A stretch of 27,515 bases of DNA from Methanomicrobiales archaeon (GTDB lineage Archaea; Halobacteriota; Methanomicrobia; Methanomicrobiales; Methanomicrobiaceae): NCBI GenBank assembly GCA_012523385.1, contig JAAYIO010000030.1, forward strand, positions 1-27,515, in the 5' to 3' direction. Below, in pieces: positions 6,358 to 14,199 of the stretch. The notes beneath the pieces were generated by a model. It saw nothing but the letters and a program-made list of their open reading frames with translations, made no database searches and had not been told where the DNA came from. A program made the position numbers and the translations under genes. How positions within the stretch are numbered: the first letter of the stretch is position 1; every line of letters starts with the position of its first letter.

Positions 6358-6375
6358 CAGCTCAAACCTGAGTTG
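6358..6375 (+). other. Hairpin CAGCTCA-AACC-TGAGTTG between the RNA region and L3
   Basis: A 7-bp stem (one G-U) with a 4-nt loop is followed by AAAAATCAATTCTTT. It may mark the 3' end of the upstream RNA or be part of the L3 leader. No strong T-run follows, so termination is uncertain. In 6376-6470 nothing else was recognised apart from a weak AGGAT about 10 nt before the L3 start. Confidence 0.3.
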
Positions 6376-6470
6376 AAAAATCAATTCTTTCTCGGATAGT
6401 ATTCTGCTTTGGACTCCCCATCGCAGGATGAAGCATCAACTGAAAATCAAGACTTAGGATTGATACATCA

Positions 6471-7427
6471 ATGTCCGATACACACAGACCTCGCAGAGGT
6501 TCACTTGCATACAGTCCTCGCAAGCGTGCGAAGAGCCAGGTGCCGAAGTATGGCGCCTGGCCAGAGCACACCGGGGAGTGTGTACTGCAGGGTTTTGCCG
6601 GTTACAAGGTGGGCATGACTCACATTGTTATGGTCGACGACCATAAGAAAAGCCCTTCAGAGGGCAAGGAGATCATGGTTCCTGTCACTATCGTTGAGAT
6701 TCCAGCGATGGTGGTAATTGGCATACGCCTGTATAGAAACGACACTTTTGGTAAGCGTGCCTTTGCTGAAGCATGGTCCGAAGAAACCCTTGCAGGACTT
6801 TCGGAAGCAGTAGCATCCGGTAAAGTAACCGCTGTCTTTGCTATCACAAAGACCCAGCCCGCAGTTCTGACCGGTGTCCCAAAGAAAGCAGGGGACATCA
6901 TGGAGATGCGCATTGCAGGTGGCAGTATTGAAGACCGCGTTGCATATGCAACCGCTCTTTTAGGAAAGGAAGTCGAGCTCGACTCTGTCCTCAAAACTGG
7001 CGAGTACCTCGATGTAACCGCAATTACCACCGGAAAGGGAACAAATGGCCCGGTAAAACGCTGGGGCATTCAGACCCGTAAGGGAAAACACTCCCGCGGC
7101 GGTAAGAAGCGTCATATCGGTAACCTTGGCCCATGGTTCCCTCACCACGTAAAGTGGCAGGTTCCACAGACCGGTCAGATGGGATACATGCAGCGCACTG
7201 AATTCAACAAACGCCTCTTAAAGATCGGCGAATCCGGTGAAGAGATCAACCCCGCAGGCGGATTTTTGAACTACGGTCTTGTCAGAGGCAGATATGTTGC
7301 AATTAAAGGCTCAGTTCCTGGTCCATGCAAACGTCTTATCAGAATGCGGCCTGCAATCCGGCAGAGTGAACATGTTGAGCGCATACCGGCAATCCAATAC
7401 GTGAGTGTTGCCAGCAAACAGGGATGA
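6471..7427 (+). CDS. rpl3: 50S ribosomal protein L3 (uL3)
   Basis: L3 is an early-assembly 23S rRNA-binding protein that reaches toward the peptidyl transferase centre. The 318-aa product has the archaeal N-terminus HRPRRGSLAYSPRKRAK and FAGYKVGMTHIVMVDD (about residues 43-58). Its basic central extension runs GKGTNGPVKRWGIQTRKGKH, then SRGGKKRHIGNLGPW (about 187-221), and then the GQMGYMQRTEFNKR segment. This is the usual archaeal length. It opens the ribosomal super-operon; L4 starts 6 bases after its stop. Confidence 0.97.
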   Translation: MSDTHRPRRGSLAYSPRKRAKSQVPKYGAWPEHTGECVLQGFAGYKVGMTHIVMVDDHKKSPSEGKEIMVPVTIVEIPAMVVIGIRLYRNDTFGKRAFAEAWSEETLAGLSEAVASGKVTAVFAITKTQPAVLTGVPKKAGDIMEMRIAGGSIEDRVAYATALLGKEVELDSVLKTGEYLDVTAITTGKGTNGPVKRWGIQTRKGKHSRGGKKRHIGNLGPWFPHHVKWQVPQTGQMGYMQRTEFNKRLLKIGESGEEINPAGGFLNYGLVRGRYVAIKGSVPGPCKRLIRMRPAIRQSEHVERIPAIQYVSVASKQG

Positions 7428-7433
7428 TCTGAA

Positions 7434-8180
7434 ATGAAGGCACAGATTTCAACAATTGACGGTGGTTCGGCAGGAGAGATTGAGCTCCCTGCAGTCTTTG
7501 AAGAGACATACCGTCCGGACCTCATTAAAAACGCTGTTCTTGCACTTCAGAGTGAGCGCTACCAGCCACACGGCACCGATCCACTGGCAGGGATGCGCAC
7601 ATCTGCTGTCTCGTGGGGCAGTGGTCGTGGTGAAGCAATGGTTCCGCGCCTCAAGAATGGATCACGTACAGCACGTGTCCCGCAGGCAGTAGGTGGACGT
7701 GCAGCTCACCCTCCGAAAGTGGAGAAGAAGCTCGTCCGCAAGATCAATAAACAGGAGAAGCGCCTTGCTATCCGGTCTGCTATTGCAGCAACCTTAAACG
7801 AGGACCTGATATCCGCACGTGGCCATCTCTATGAAGGGAGCGTCCCGGTCATCTTTGATGATTCATTCGAGGGTCTGACCTCTGCAAAGGATGTTGTGGC
7901 AGCACTCACTGTCGTAGGCGTATACGCCGATGTAGAGCGCTCTGCAGAGAGCAAAAAGGTACGTGCAGGCCGTGGCAAGATGCGTGGCCGTCGTTACAAG
8001 CAGCGCAAGAGTGTGCTGATTGTCACAAGCGAAGTACCTCTGCGTGCAGCAATAAACCTCGCCGGCGTCGATGTCGTCGCGGTACACCAGCTGAACGCTG
8101 AACTGCTCGCACCAGGTACCCAGGCAGGACGTCTGACTGTATGGACTGCCGGTGCACTCAAGAAACTGGAGATGATGTGA
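7434..8180 (+). CDS. rpl4: 50S ribosomal protein L4 (uL4, L4e type)
   Basis: The 248-aa protein binds 23S rRNA domain I and lines the polypeptide exit tunnel. The conserved tunnel loop is visible at about residues 60-100: SWGSGRGEAMVPRLKNGSRT followed by ARVPQAVGGRAAHPPKVEKK. A second conserved block reads RAGRGKMRGRRYKQRKSVLIV. The length and loop are of the archaeal/eukaryotic L4e type. In some organisms L4 homologues autoregulate their operon; nothing visible here proves that. L23 begins one base after its stop. Confidence 0.96.
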   Translation: MKAQISTIDGGSAGEIELPAVFEETYRPDLIKNAVLALQSERYQPHGTDPLAGMRTSAVSWGSGRGEAMVPRLKNGSRTARVPQAVGGRAAHPPKVEKKLVRKINKQEKRLAIRSAIAATLNEDLISARGHLYEGSVPVIFDDSFEGLTSAKDVVAALTVVGVYADVERSAESKKVRAGRGKMRGRRYKQRKSVLIVTSEVPLRAAINLAGVDVVAVHQLNAELLAPGTQAGRLTVWTAGALKKLEMM

Positions 8181-8181
8181 G

Positions 8182-8430
8182 ATGGTAATTAAAACGCCGT
8201 ATGTCACAGAAAAAGCATCCATGATGCTCGACACTGACGGCAAGCTTCAGTTCATTGTCCGCCGAGAAGCAAACAAAAACCAGATTGCTCGTGCAGTCGG
8301 GGAACTGTTTGGTCACAAAGTACTGTCTGTTACAACAATGATGACAATGAAAGGCCAGAAGAAAGCTGTTGTCACGTTTGAAGACAAGAAAGCCGGTGAA
8401 GAGATACTTTCACGGCTGGGGATCCTCTGA
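8182..8430 (+). CDS. rpl23: 50S ribosomal protein L23 (uL23)
   Basis: An 82-aa protein, the short archaeal form, beginning VIKTPYVTEKASMMLD. L23 binds 23S rRNA domain III at the tunnel exit and is a docking point for the signal recognition particle and the SecY translocon, which is encoded later in the same operon. The VRREANKNQIARAVGELFGH stretch (about residues 30-49) is the family core. The GAGGTG at its stop doubles as the L2 ribosome-binding site. Confidence 0.95.
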   Translation: MVIKTPYVTEKASMMLDTDGKLQFIVRREANKNQIARAVGELFGHKVLSVTTMMTMKGQKKAVVTFEDKKAGEEILSRLGIL

Positions 8431-8440
8431 GGTGGTTTGA

Positions 8441-9154
8441 ATGGGTAAACGCATAATATCTCAGAACCGTGGCCGTGGAGGCCCAACATACCGTGCACCT
8501 TCACACAAATACAAGGCTGAACTCAAGCACCCTGGTACAGTCGGTGAGACTGTCAGCGGCATTGTGATCGATATCGAGCACGACCCCGCCCGGCACGCAC
8601 CGATTGCCAAGATCCAGCTTGACGGCAGTCAGAAGAAGATGTTCATGCTCATAACTGAGGGCATGGGTATCGACGACAAGGTCGTATGGGGCCCTGGGGC
8701 TCCGATCAAAAACGGAGACACCCCTACTCTTGCCTGTGTCCCTGTGGGTGCCTACGTCTGTAACGTCGAGGCACGCCCCAATGACGGCGGCAAGTTCATT
8801 CGTGCATCCGGTGTGCAGGCACAGGTTATCGGCAAGGACATCGGTCGTGTCGGTATCAGAATGCCCTCCGGTAAAGACAAGTGGTTCAACGAAGATTGTC
8901 GTGCCACCATTGGCATTGTTGCCGGTGGCGGACGCGGCGAGAAGCCGTTTGTCACAGCGGGTAAGAAGTACCACAAGATGAAATCACAGGCACAGAAGTG
9001 GCCTCGCTCAAAGGCTGTCTGTATGAACGTCATTGACCACCCATTCGGTGGCGGTGGACACCAGCATGTCGGCAGACCAAAGAGTTGTGCACGCGGTACA
9101 TCACCAGGAAGAAAAGTTGGACATATCGCCTCGAGGAGAACCGGAAGGAAATAG
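8441..9154 (+). CDS. rpl2: 50S ribosomal protein L2 (uL2)
   Basis: The 237-aa protein is needed for subunit association and peptidyl transferase activity. Landmarks are GKRIISQNRGRGGPTYRAPS at the N-terminus, the OB-fold core, and the C-terminal block KKYHKMKSQAQKWPR, VCMNVIDHPFGGGGHQHVGR, PKSCARGTSPGRKVGHIASR, which carries the conserved His near the peptidyl transferase centre. Length is normal for archaea. It follows L23 by 10 bases. Confidence 0.97.
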   Translation: MGKRIISQNRGRGGPTYRAPSHKYKAELKHPGTVGETVSGIVIDIEHDPARHAPIAKIQLDGSQKKMFMLITEGMGIDDKVVWGPGAPIKNGDTPTLACVPVGAYVCNVEARPNDGGKFIRASGVQAQVIGKDIGRVGIRMPSGKDKWFNEDCRATIGIVAGGGRGEKPFVTAGKKYHKMKSQAQKWPRSKAVCMNVIDHPFGGGGHQHVGRPKSCARGTSPGRKVGHIASRRTGRK

Positions 9155-9170
9155 TCGGGAGTGATCAGAT

Positions 9171-9584
9171 ATGGCAAAAAAGACACAGAAACGGTTGCCG
9201 AGGCGGAAAGAAGAATTCACCTACCACGGCTTCACCATAGAAAATATGCAGCAGATGAGCATGACAGAACTTCTGCCCATTATGCCTGCACGGATTCGTC
9301 GACGGGTTAACCGCGGCATGTCCCCCATACATGAAAGCCTGATGCACGACATCAGGAACGGGAAAGAACGTGTGCGGACTCACCTCCGCGATATGATCAT
9401 CTTCCCTGAGATGATTGGGAAGACCATCGCAATCCACAATGGAAAAGCTTTCATGGAAGTAGAACTTCAGCCTGAGGCTGTATTCCACTACCTGGGAGAG
9501 TTTGCGCTCACTCGCGGTCGTGTGAACCACGGCAGTGCTGGTATCGGTGCAACCCGGTCGAGTAAATTCGTACCTCTGAAGTGA
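9171..9584 (+). CDS. rps19: 30S ribosomal protein S19 (uS19)
   Basis: The 137-aa protein binds the 3' domain of 16S rRNA in the subunit head near the A-site tRNA. Core motifs are ARIRRRVNRG, IGKTIAIHNGKAFMEVEL and the C-terminal GEFALTRGRVNHGSAGIGAT. Archaeal S19 is longer than the bacterial protein because of the N-terminal region seen here. Its stop overlaps the upstream candidate start of L22. Confidence 0.96.
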   Translation: MAKKTQKRLPRRKEEFTYHGFTIENMQQMSMTELLPIMPARIRRRVNRGMSPIHESLMHDIRNGKERVRTHLRDMIIFPEMIGKTIAIHNGKAFMEVELQPEAVFHYLGEFALTRGRVNHGSAGIGATRSSKFVPLK

Positions 9585-9589
9585 TGAAC

Positions 9590-10045
9590 ATGGCAAGAAC
9601 AGCATATTCTATTCAGAAAAGGGACGATTTTGCCCGTGCAAAGGCAAATGAACTTCCGGTATCCCCCAAGCATTCAATTGAGATTGCCCGTGAAATCAGA
9701 GGGATGAAGACCAAAGAGGCAATTGCCTTCCTTGAGGATGTTGTTGCACTGAAACGTGCAGTAGCATTCCGCCGGTTCAACCATGATGTTGCACACAAGA
9801 GCGGTCTGAAGGGCTGGGACGCCGGGCGTTACCCTGTCAAGGCAGCCGGATGCTTCATCACCCTGATCAAATCAGTTGAGAAGAACGCAGAATACATTGG
9901 TCTTGACACCGAAAATCTTGTCATTGACCATATTTCTACCAACCGCGGTCGTAAGATGCGAGGCATCTTCCCCCGTGCAATGGGACGCGCCACACCTAAA
10001 ATCGCAGAGTCTGTCAACATTGACATTGCCGTCAGGGAGGCCTGA
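9590..10045 (+). CDS. rpl22: 50S ribosomal protein L22 (uL22)
   Basis: The start at 9590 gives ARTAYSIQKRDDFARAKANE after Met, the usual archaeal N-terminus (151 aa). An ATG at 9581 inside the S19 stop would add three residues. GTGATG just upstream can serve as the ribosome-binding site for 9590. L22 binds all 23S domains, and its long beta-hairpin (STNRGRKMRGIFPRAMGRAT, about residues 119-138) reaches into the exit tunnel. S3 follows after 2 bases. Confidence 0.95.
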   Translation: MARTAYSIQKRDDFARAKANELPVSPKHSIEIAREIRGMKTKEAIAFLEDVVALKRAVAFRRFNHDVAHKSGLKGWDAGRYPVKAAGCFITLIKSVEKNAEYIGLDTENLVIDHISTNRGRKMRGIFPRAMGRATPKIAESVNIDIAVREA

Positions 10046-10047
10046 AC

Positions 10048-10764
10048 ATGGGAATTGAGAAGAGATTTGTAGCAGATGGCGTCCGTGAAGCACGCGTTCA
10101 GAACTTCCTTCAGAAGGAACTGAAACGTGCAGGCTACGGCGGCATGGAGTTATCCCGCACCCCTCTCGGCACGCAGATTACGATCTGGGCCGAAAAACCG
10201 GGTATTGTCATTGGAAAGGGCGGCAAAGTGGTTCGCCAGCTGACCGCTGACCTCCAGAATGACTATGGTATTGACTCCCCGCAGATTGAGGTTCAGCAGG
10301 TAGACGAGCCAAGTTTCAATGCCCAGATTATGGCAGAGAGACTTGCAAACTCACTCGAGCGCGGCTGGTATTTCCGCAAGGCAGGGAACAGTGTTCTCCG
10401 CCGTGTGATGGATTCCGGTGCACTCGGTTGTGAGGTCGTTCTCTCCGGGAAACTCACCGGTGCCCGTTCACGTGTCCAGAAGTTCACCGAGGGCCATGTA
10501 AAGCACTCTGGTGAACCAGCTGTGACCATCGTGGACCGCGGATTTGGCCTTTGTGTCAAGAAGCTTGGCACGATTGGTGTTCAGGTTAGTATCATCCCAC
10601 CGGGTGCACGCCTGCCTGACACCTTTGAAGTCCTCGAACCTAAACCCGTTGCTCCCAAAGAGCATGCATATGAGGGCGCAGATGTCGATGAGGATATCAT
10701 TGGTGCAGAGATTGACGCTGAACTCGAAGCATCTGAGGATGTTCCTATACAGGAGAAATTCTGA
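10048..10764 (+). CDS. rps3: 30S ribosomal protein S3 (uS3)
   Basis: The 238-aa protein sits in the 30S head at the mRNA entry site. A type II KH domain is recognisable, with the GxxG loop as IVIGKGGKVVRQL (about residues 52-64). The C-terminal half contains RRVMDSGALGCEVVLSGKLT (about residues 114-133). The last 35 residues are strongly acidic (DVDEDIIGAEIDAELEASED), a tail that varies among archaea. L29 follows after 2 bases. Confidence 0.96.
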   Translation: MGIEKRFVADGVREARVQNFLQKELKRAGYGGMELSRTPLGTQITIWAEKPGIVIGKGGKVVRQLTADLQNDYGIDSPQIEVQQVDEPSFNAQIMAERLANSLERGWYFRKAGNSVLRRVMDSGALGCEVVLSGKLTGARSRVQKFTEGHVKHSGEPAVTIVDRGFGLCVKKLGTIGVQVSIIPPGARLPDTFEVLEPKPVAPKEHAYEGADVDEDIIGAEIDAELEASEDVPIQEKF

Positions 10765-10766
10765 TT

Positions 10767-10970
10767 ATGGCAATCTTACGTGCATCAGAAGTCACTGAAT
10801 TCAGTGATGTAGAACTCCAGGAGCAGCTTGCTAAGCTCAGGCTCGAACTTCTTGAGAATAATGGAAAGATAAGTGCCGGAGGCGCACCGGAGAATGCCGG
10901 ACGCATCCGTGAAATCCGAAGAGCAATTGCTCGTATCGGCACTGAGCAGAACAAGCGCCGCAACGCCTGA
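10767..10970 (+). CDS. rpl29: 50S ribosomal protein L29 (uL29)
   Basis: A short, 67-aa two-helix protein: AILRASEVTEFSDVELQEQL, then AKLRLELLENNGKISAGGAP and RIREIRRAIARIGTEQNKR. It binds near the tunnel exit next to L23 and contributes to nascent-chain factor docking. Length and motifs are typical. A 29-bp gap separates it from rnp1. In many euryarchaeal clusters a SUI1/eIF1-like gene lies here; it is absent. Confidence 0.94.
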   Translation: MAILRASEVTEFSDVELQEQLAKLRLELLENNGKISAGGAPENAGRIREIRRAIARIGTEQNKRRNA

Positions 10971-10999
10971 TTCTCACTTCAGGCCATAAGGAAACACAC

Positions 11000-11275
11000 A
11001 TGATCACCGCACAAAACATCTGTCGGCATGAACTCATCGGACTTCCGATACGGGTTCATGCTTCGTCAAACTGCGTCCAGACCGGTATTACCGGTGTGGT
11101 CTGCGGCGAGTCGCGTCAGATGATTGATATCTGTGTTGGTGACCGCACCCTTCGGGTTGCAAAGAAGTGTGCGACCTTTGATCTGCACCTTCCCGATGAT
11201 ACCCAGGTACGGGTTGATGGGTCGGTGCTGATTATGCGGCCTGAAAGAAGAATTAGCATGCGAATCAGAAACTGA
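11000..11275 (+). CDS. rnp1: Ribonuclease P protein component 1 (Rnp1/Rpp29/Pop4)
   Basis: The 91-aa protein has the Sm-like beta-barrel pattern of archaeal Rpp29: RHELIGLPIRVHASSNCVQT, GITGVVCGESRQMIDI, VAKKCATFDLHLPDDTQVRV, DGSVLIMRPERRISMRI. It is a protein cofactor of RNase P, which matures the 5' ends of tRNAs. Position between L29 and S17 is the conserved archaeal location and strongly supports the call. Confidence 0.93.
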   Translation: MITAQNICRHELIGLPIRVHASSNCVQTGITGVVCGESRQMIDICVGDRTLRVAKKCATFDLHLPDDTQVRVDGSVLIMRPERRISMRIRN

Positions 11276-11283
11276 GGTAAATA

Positions 11284-11610
11284 ATGGCTAAAAACACAGG
11301 ATTGAACGTCCCCATTCCGGAAAAGGAATGTAATGACGTGAACTGTCCATTTCACGGCACTTTACCGGTGCGCGGCCAGGTGATTACCGGTAAGGTCGTG
11401 AGTGACCGGATGCAGGGATCAGTAGTAGTCTCTCGTGACTACCTGCACTATGTGAAGAAATACAAGCGTTACGAAAAGCGCAGTTCACATATCCATGCAC
11501 ACCACTCCCCTTGTCTTGATCTTAGAGTAGGCGACTTGGTAAAAATTGCCGAGTGCCGCCCCATCTCAAAGACCAAGACCTTTGTCGTTGTTGAGGTGAT
11601 GAAGGAATGA
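11284..11610 (+). CDS. rps17: 30S ribosomal protein S17 (uS17)
   Basis: A 108-aa primary 16S rRNA-binding protein with an OB fold. The archaeal N-terminal extension NDVNCPFHGTLPVRGQVITG precedes the core GKVVSDRMQGSVVVSRDYLH, then KKYKRYEKRSSHIHAHHSPC and VGDLVKIAECRPISKTKTFV. Its stop overlaps the L14 start as ATGA (11607-11610), suggesting translational coupling. Confidence 0.96.
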   Translation: MAKNTGLNVPIPEKECNDVNCPFHGTLPVRGQVITGKVVSDRMQGSVVVSRDYLHYVKKYKRYEKRSSHIHAHHSPCLDLRVGDLVKIAECRPISKTKTFVVVEVMKE

Positions 11611-12005
11611 AAGCGAAACAGTCGCGCACTCCTCGTGCACTAGCAACCGGCAGCCGCCTTACTTGCGTCGATAATACCGGCGCACGTCAGGTGGAGATTG
11701 TCTCTGTTGACTTGTATCACGGCGTACGCCGCCGCCAGCCCAAACTCGGTCTGGGAGATATAGCAACAGTTTCCGTCAAAAAGGGCACTCCCGACATGCG
11801 TAAGAAGCTCGTGAAGGCAGTCGTCATCAGACAGAGGAAGGAGATCAGGAGAGTATCCGGCCTTCGTCTGTCGTTTGAGGATAACGCTATGGTAGTAGTG
11901 AATGAACGCGGAGAACCTAAGGGAACAGAAATTAAAGGCCCTGTAGCACGTGAAGTGGCAGAGCGTTTCCCGAAGATCGGTTCAATGGCAACGATGATCG
12001 TCTGA
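11607..12005 (+). CDS. rpl14: 50S ribosomal protein L14 (uL14)
   Basis: A 132-aa beta-barrel protein that binds 23S rRNA near the subunit interface. Conserved blocks are ATGSRLTCVDNTGARQVEIV at the N-terminus, GLGDIATVSVKKGTPDMRKK in the middle, and AVVIRQRKEIRRVSGLRLSF and DNAMVVVNERGEPKGTEIKG toward the end. It overlaps S17 by 4 bases and is followed by L24. Confidence 0.96.
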   Translation: MKAKQSRTPRALATGSRLTCVDNTGARQVEIVSVDLYHGVRRRQPKLGLGDIATVSVKKGTPDMRKKLVKAVVIRQRKEIRRVSGLRLSFEDNAMVVVNERGEPKGTEIKGPVAREVAERFPKIGSMATMIV

Positions 12006-12017
12006 GGTGAAGGAAAT

Positions 12018-12383
12018 ATGGTACGTATTGCAAGCACACAGCCGCGCAAACAGCGCAAATATCGCTACAATGCACCCCTTCATGCAAGGGGTCGTTTCCT
12101 GAATGCTCCGCTATCAAAGGAACTCCGGACACAGTACAGCCGCCGTAATGTGCGTGTTGTTACCGGTGATACTGTCCGGGTTATCCGTGGAGACTTCGCC
12201 AGCAATGAAGGCGTTGTTGACCGGGTAAATCTCGAAAAGTCGCAGATCATTGTCCACGGTGTTACATCAACCCGCGCCGACGGAAGTGAAGTTCCTCGCC
12301 CGGTGGACCCATCCAATGTATGCATCGTGAAACTGAATCTGAAAGACAAACGTCGTGAGGAAAAGCTGGAGGCGAAGAAGTAA
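12018..12383 (+). CDS. rpl24: 50S ribosomal protein L24 (uL24)
   Basis: A 121-aa assembly-initiator protein. An archaeal N-terminal extension (QPRKQRKYRYNAPLHARGRF) precedes the KOW domain VRVVTGDTVRVIRGDFASNE, then GVVDRVNLEKSQIIVHGVT. The C-terminus is strongly basic (KDKRREEKLEAKK). Its stop shares a base with the S4e start (TAATG at 12383). Confidence 0.96.
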   Translation: MVRIASTQPRKQRKYRYNAPLHARGRFLNAPLSKELRTQYSRRNVRVVTGDTVRVIRGDFASNEGVVDRVNLEKSQIIVHGVTSTRADGSEVPRPVDPSNVCIVKLNLKDKRREEKLEAKK

Positions 12384-13111
12384 TGTCGAACCACTTAAAG
12401 AGGCTCAACAGCCCTGGTTCATGGCGTATTGCCAAGAAGACCAACACATTTGTGACAAAGACCGCACCAGGCCCTCACAATGCAAGCGCAATGCCTGTGG
12501 CACTGTGGCTGCGTGATCACATGGGAATGGCACTCACGATGAGTGAAGTAAAGCGCATTCTCAAGAGCCGTGCGATGTTTGTGAACGGTGCTGTCTGCAC
12601 TGACCCAAAGATGGGTATCGGTGTGTTTGACATCATCGCTCTCCCGTCTGTGGACAAGTACTTCCGGATTCTCCGTGCAAAACGCGGCGATATCGTCTCA
12701 GTTCCCATTACGGCAGAAGCAGCACAGAGCCGCCTCTGCAAGATTCTGGACAAGACAATCGTGAAAGGTGGAAAGATTCAGTTAAATCTCCGCTACGGTG
12801 CAAATATCCTCGTTGATACACAGGAATACAAGCCGAAAGACTCCGTTGTCGTATCTCTGAATCCAGAGAACAAATTCAAGGTCATTGACCACTTTGGCTT
12901 TAAAGAGGGCAACACCGCCATGATTATTGGTGGTAGCCACTCGGGAAAAATCGCTAAAATCACACGGATTGACATTCTTCCCGGAAGCATCCCCAACCGT
13001 GTCGCTCTTGTAGAAGACGGCACAGGTGTTGCATTCGAGACGATTGAGAACTACGTGTTTATGATCGGACGCGAGACGACAGATATCAGTGAATGGGGGA
13101 TTGACCAGTGA
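12383..13111 (+). CDS. rps4e: 30S ribosomal protein S4e (eS4)
   Basis: A 242-aa protein found only in archaea and eukaryotes. The N-terminus is SNHLKRLNSPGSWRIAKKTN. An S4-type RNA-binding domain follows, with SEVKRILKSRAMFVNGAVCT (about residues 54-73) and DPKMGIGVFDIIALP. A C-terminal KOW-like segment reads GNTAMIIGGSHSGKIAKITR. The length is standard. Its TGA overlaps the GTG start of L5. Confidence 0.96.
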   Translation: MSNHLKRLNSPGSWRIAKKTNTFVTKTAPGPHNASAMPVALWLRDHMGMALTMSEVKRILKSRAMFVNGAVCTDPKMGIGVFDIIALPSVDKYFRILRAKRGDIVSVPITAEAAQSRLCKILDKTIVKGGKIQLNLRYGANILVDTQEYKPKDSVVVSLNPENKFKVIDHFGFKEGNTAMIIGGSHSGKIAKITRIDILPGSIPNRVALVEDGTGVAFETIENYVFMIGRETTDISEWGIDQ

Positions 13112-13614
13112 ACGCAATGCAGGGACTTCATATCGATAAGGTAGTCATACACATGGGTGTCGGCGAAGCTGGTGACAAGCTTGTCAAAGGAGAAGCCATT
13201 GTCACCGCGATCACCGGACAGACCCCGATTCGCTCCTATGCAAAGAGGACTCAGCCTGCATTTGGTATCCGTAAGGGTCAGCCCCTTGGATGCCGCGTCA
13301 CTCTCCGTGGCGTTCGTGCAGAGGAGTTCGTCCGCACTGCCCTTGGCATTGTAGAAAATACCCTTTCAGCCTCCCAGTTCGATTCAAGCGGCAACTTTTC
13401 ATTCGGTATTGAGGAACACACTGACTTCCCCGGCCAGAGCTACGATCCTATGATCGGTATCTACGGTATGGATGTCAACGTTGTTCTTGAGCGCAAAGGC
13501 ATTCGCATTGTGCGCAGATCAATTCAGACGAAAAAGCTCCCGACAAAACAGCGTGTCACCAAAGCAGACGCTGTTGCGTACATGAATGAAGCATTCAATG
13601 TAGAGGTGATCTAA
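13108..13614 (+). CDS. rpl5: 50S ribosomal protein L5 (uL5)
   Basis: The 168-aa protein binds 5S rRNA and contacts P-site tRNA. Visible blocks are IDKVVIHMGVGEAGDKLVKG, TGQTPIRSYAKRTQPAFGIR, KGQPLGCRVTLRG and FGIEEHTDFPGQSYDPMIGI. The start is GTG at 13108, overlapping the S4e stop, with GGGGG about 8 nt upstream. An ATG at 13117 is an alternative that removes three residues. Its TAA shares a base with the S14 start. Confidence 0.95.
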   Translation: MNAMQGLHIDKVVIHMGVGEAGDKLVKGEAIVTAITGQTPIRSYAKRTQPAFGIRKGQPLGCRVTLRGVRAEEFVRTALGIVENTLSASQFDSSGNFSFGIEEHTDFPGQSYDPMIGIYGMDVNVVLERKGIRIVRRSIQTKKLPTKQRVTKADAVAYMNEAFNVEVI

Positions 13615-13784
13615 TGGCAGATGATAAGAAAACCGGTGCATCACTGAAGAAATTCGGTCGTGGTGCAAATGAGTGCCAAATGTGCGGAAGAAAGCAGGGG
13701 CTTGTCCGCCGGCACAACATTATGCTCTGCCGTCAGTGCTTCCGGGACAATGCCGCAAAAATCGGCTTTAAGAAGATGAACTAG
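13614..13784 (+). CDS. rps14: 30S ribosomal protein S14 (uS14), zinc-binding form
   Basis: A short gene encoding 56 aa: after Met it begins ADDKKTGASLKKFGRGANEC. Four cysteines in two CxxC pairs (C21/C24 and C39/C42) bind zinc, with the family pattern RKQGLVRRHNIMLCRQCF between and around them. S14 is in the 30S head near the decoding region. The start is coupled to the L5 stop (TAATG). GGAGG at the TAG stop serves the next gene, S8. Confidence 0.96.
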   Translation: MADDKKTGASLKKFGRGANECQMCGRKQGLVRRHNIMLCRQCFRDNAAKIGFKKMN

Positions 13785-13796
13785 GAGGCAGAGGGT

Positions 13797-14189
13797 ATGA
13801 CACGATCAAATCCAATCGCAGATGCGATGAGCACCATCAAGAACGCCTCCGATGTCGGTAAGACGAGCTGTATCGTTGAACCGGCAAGCAGGCTTCTCGG
13901 TTCAATGCTCGGCATTATGAAAGAGAAGAACTACATTGCAGAATTTGAACTCATTGACGATGGCCGGGGCGGTCAGTTCAATGTGAAACTTAACGGAAAC
14001 ATCAACAAATGTGGGGTTATTACACCACGATTCTCTGTTAAGTTAGTAGAGCTTGAAGAATGGGAGACACGTTACCTTCCGGCCAAGAATTTTGGTCTTC
14101 TGTTTATGTCCACGTCACAAGGCGTGTTGTCACATGAACAGGCCAGAACAGCAGGCATCGGCGGGGAACTGCTCGGGTATGTGTTCTGA
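13797..14189 (+). CDS. rps8: 30S ribosomal protein S8 (uS8)
   Basis: A 130-aa central-domain 16S rRNA-binding protein. It begins TRSNPIADAMSTIKNASDVG, contains GSMLGIMKEKNYIAEFELID in the middle and ends with the S8 signature STSQGVLSHEQARTAGIGGE. In bacteria S8 represses its own operon through an rRNA-like mRNA site; no such site was identified here. A strong GGAGG lies 7-12 nt upstream of the start. Confidence 0.96.
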   Translation: MTRSNPIADAMSTIKNASDVGKTSCIVEPASRLLGSMLGIMKEKNYIAEFELIDDGRGGQFNVKLNGNINKCGVITPRFSVKLVELEEWETRYLPAKNFGLLFMSTSQGVLSHEQARTAGIGGELLGYVF

Positions 14190-14199
14190 GGTGTGATAA

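Noticed and set aside
5966..6375. Archaeal SRP (7S) RNA
   Set aside because: The conserved helix-8 sequence with its GGAA-type loops and the GUAAC-type Alu-domain motif were not found on either strand.
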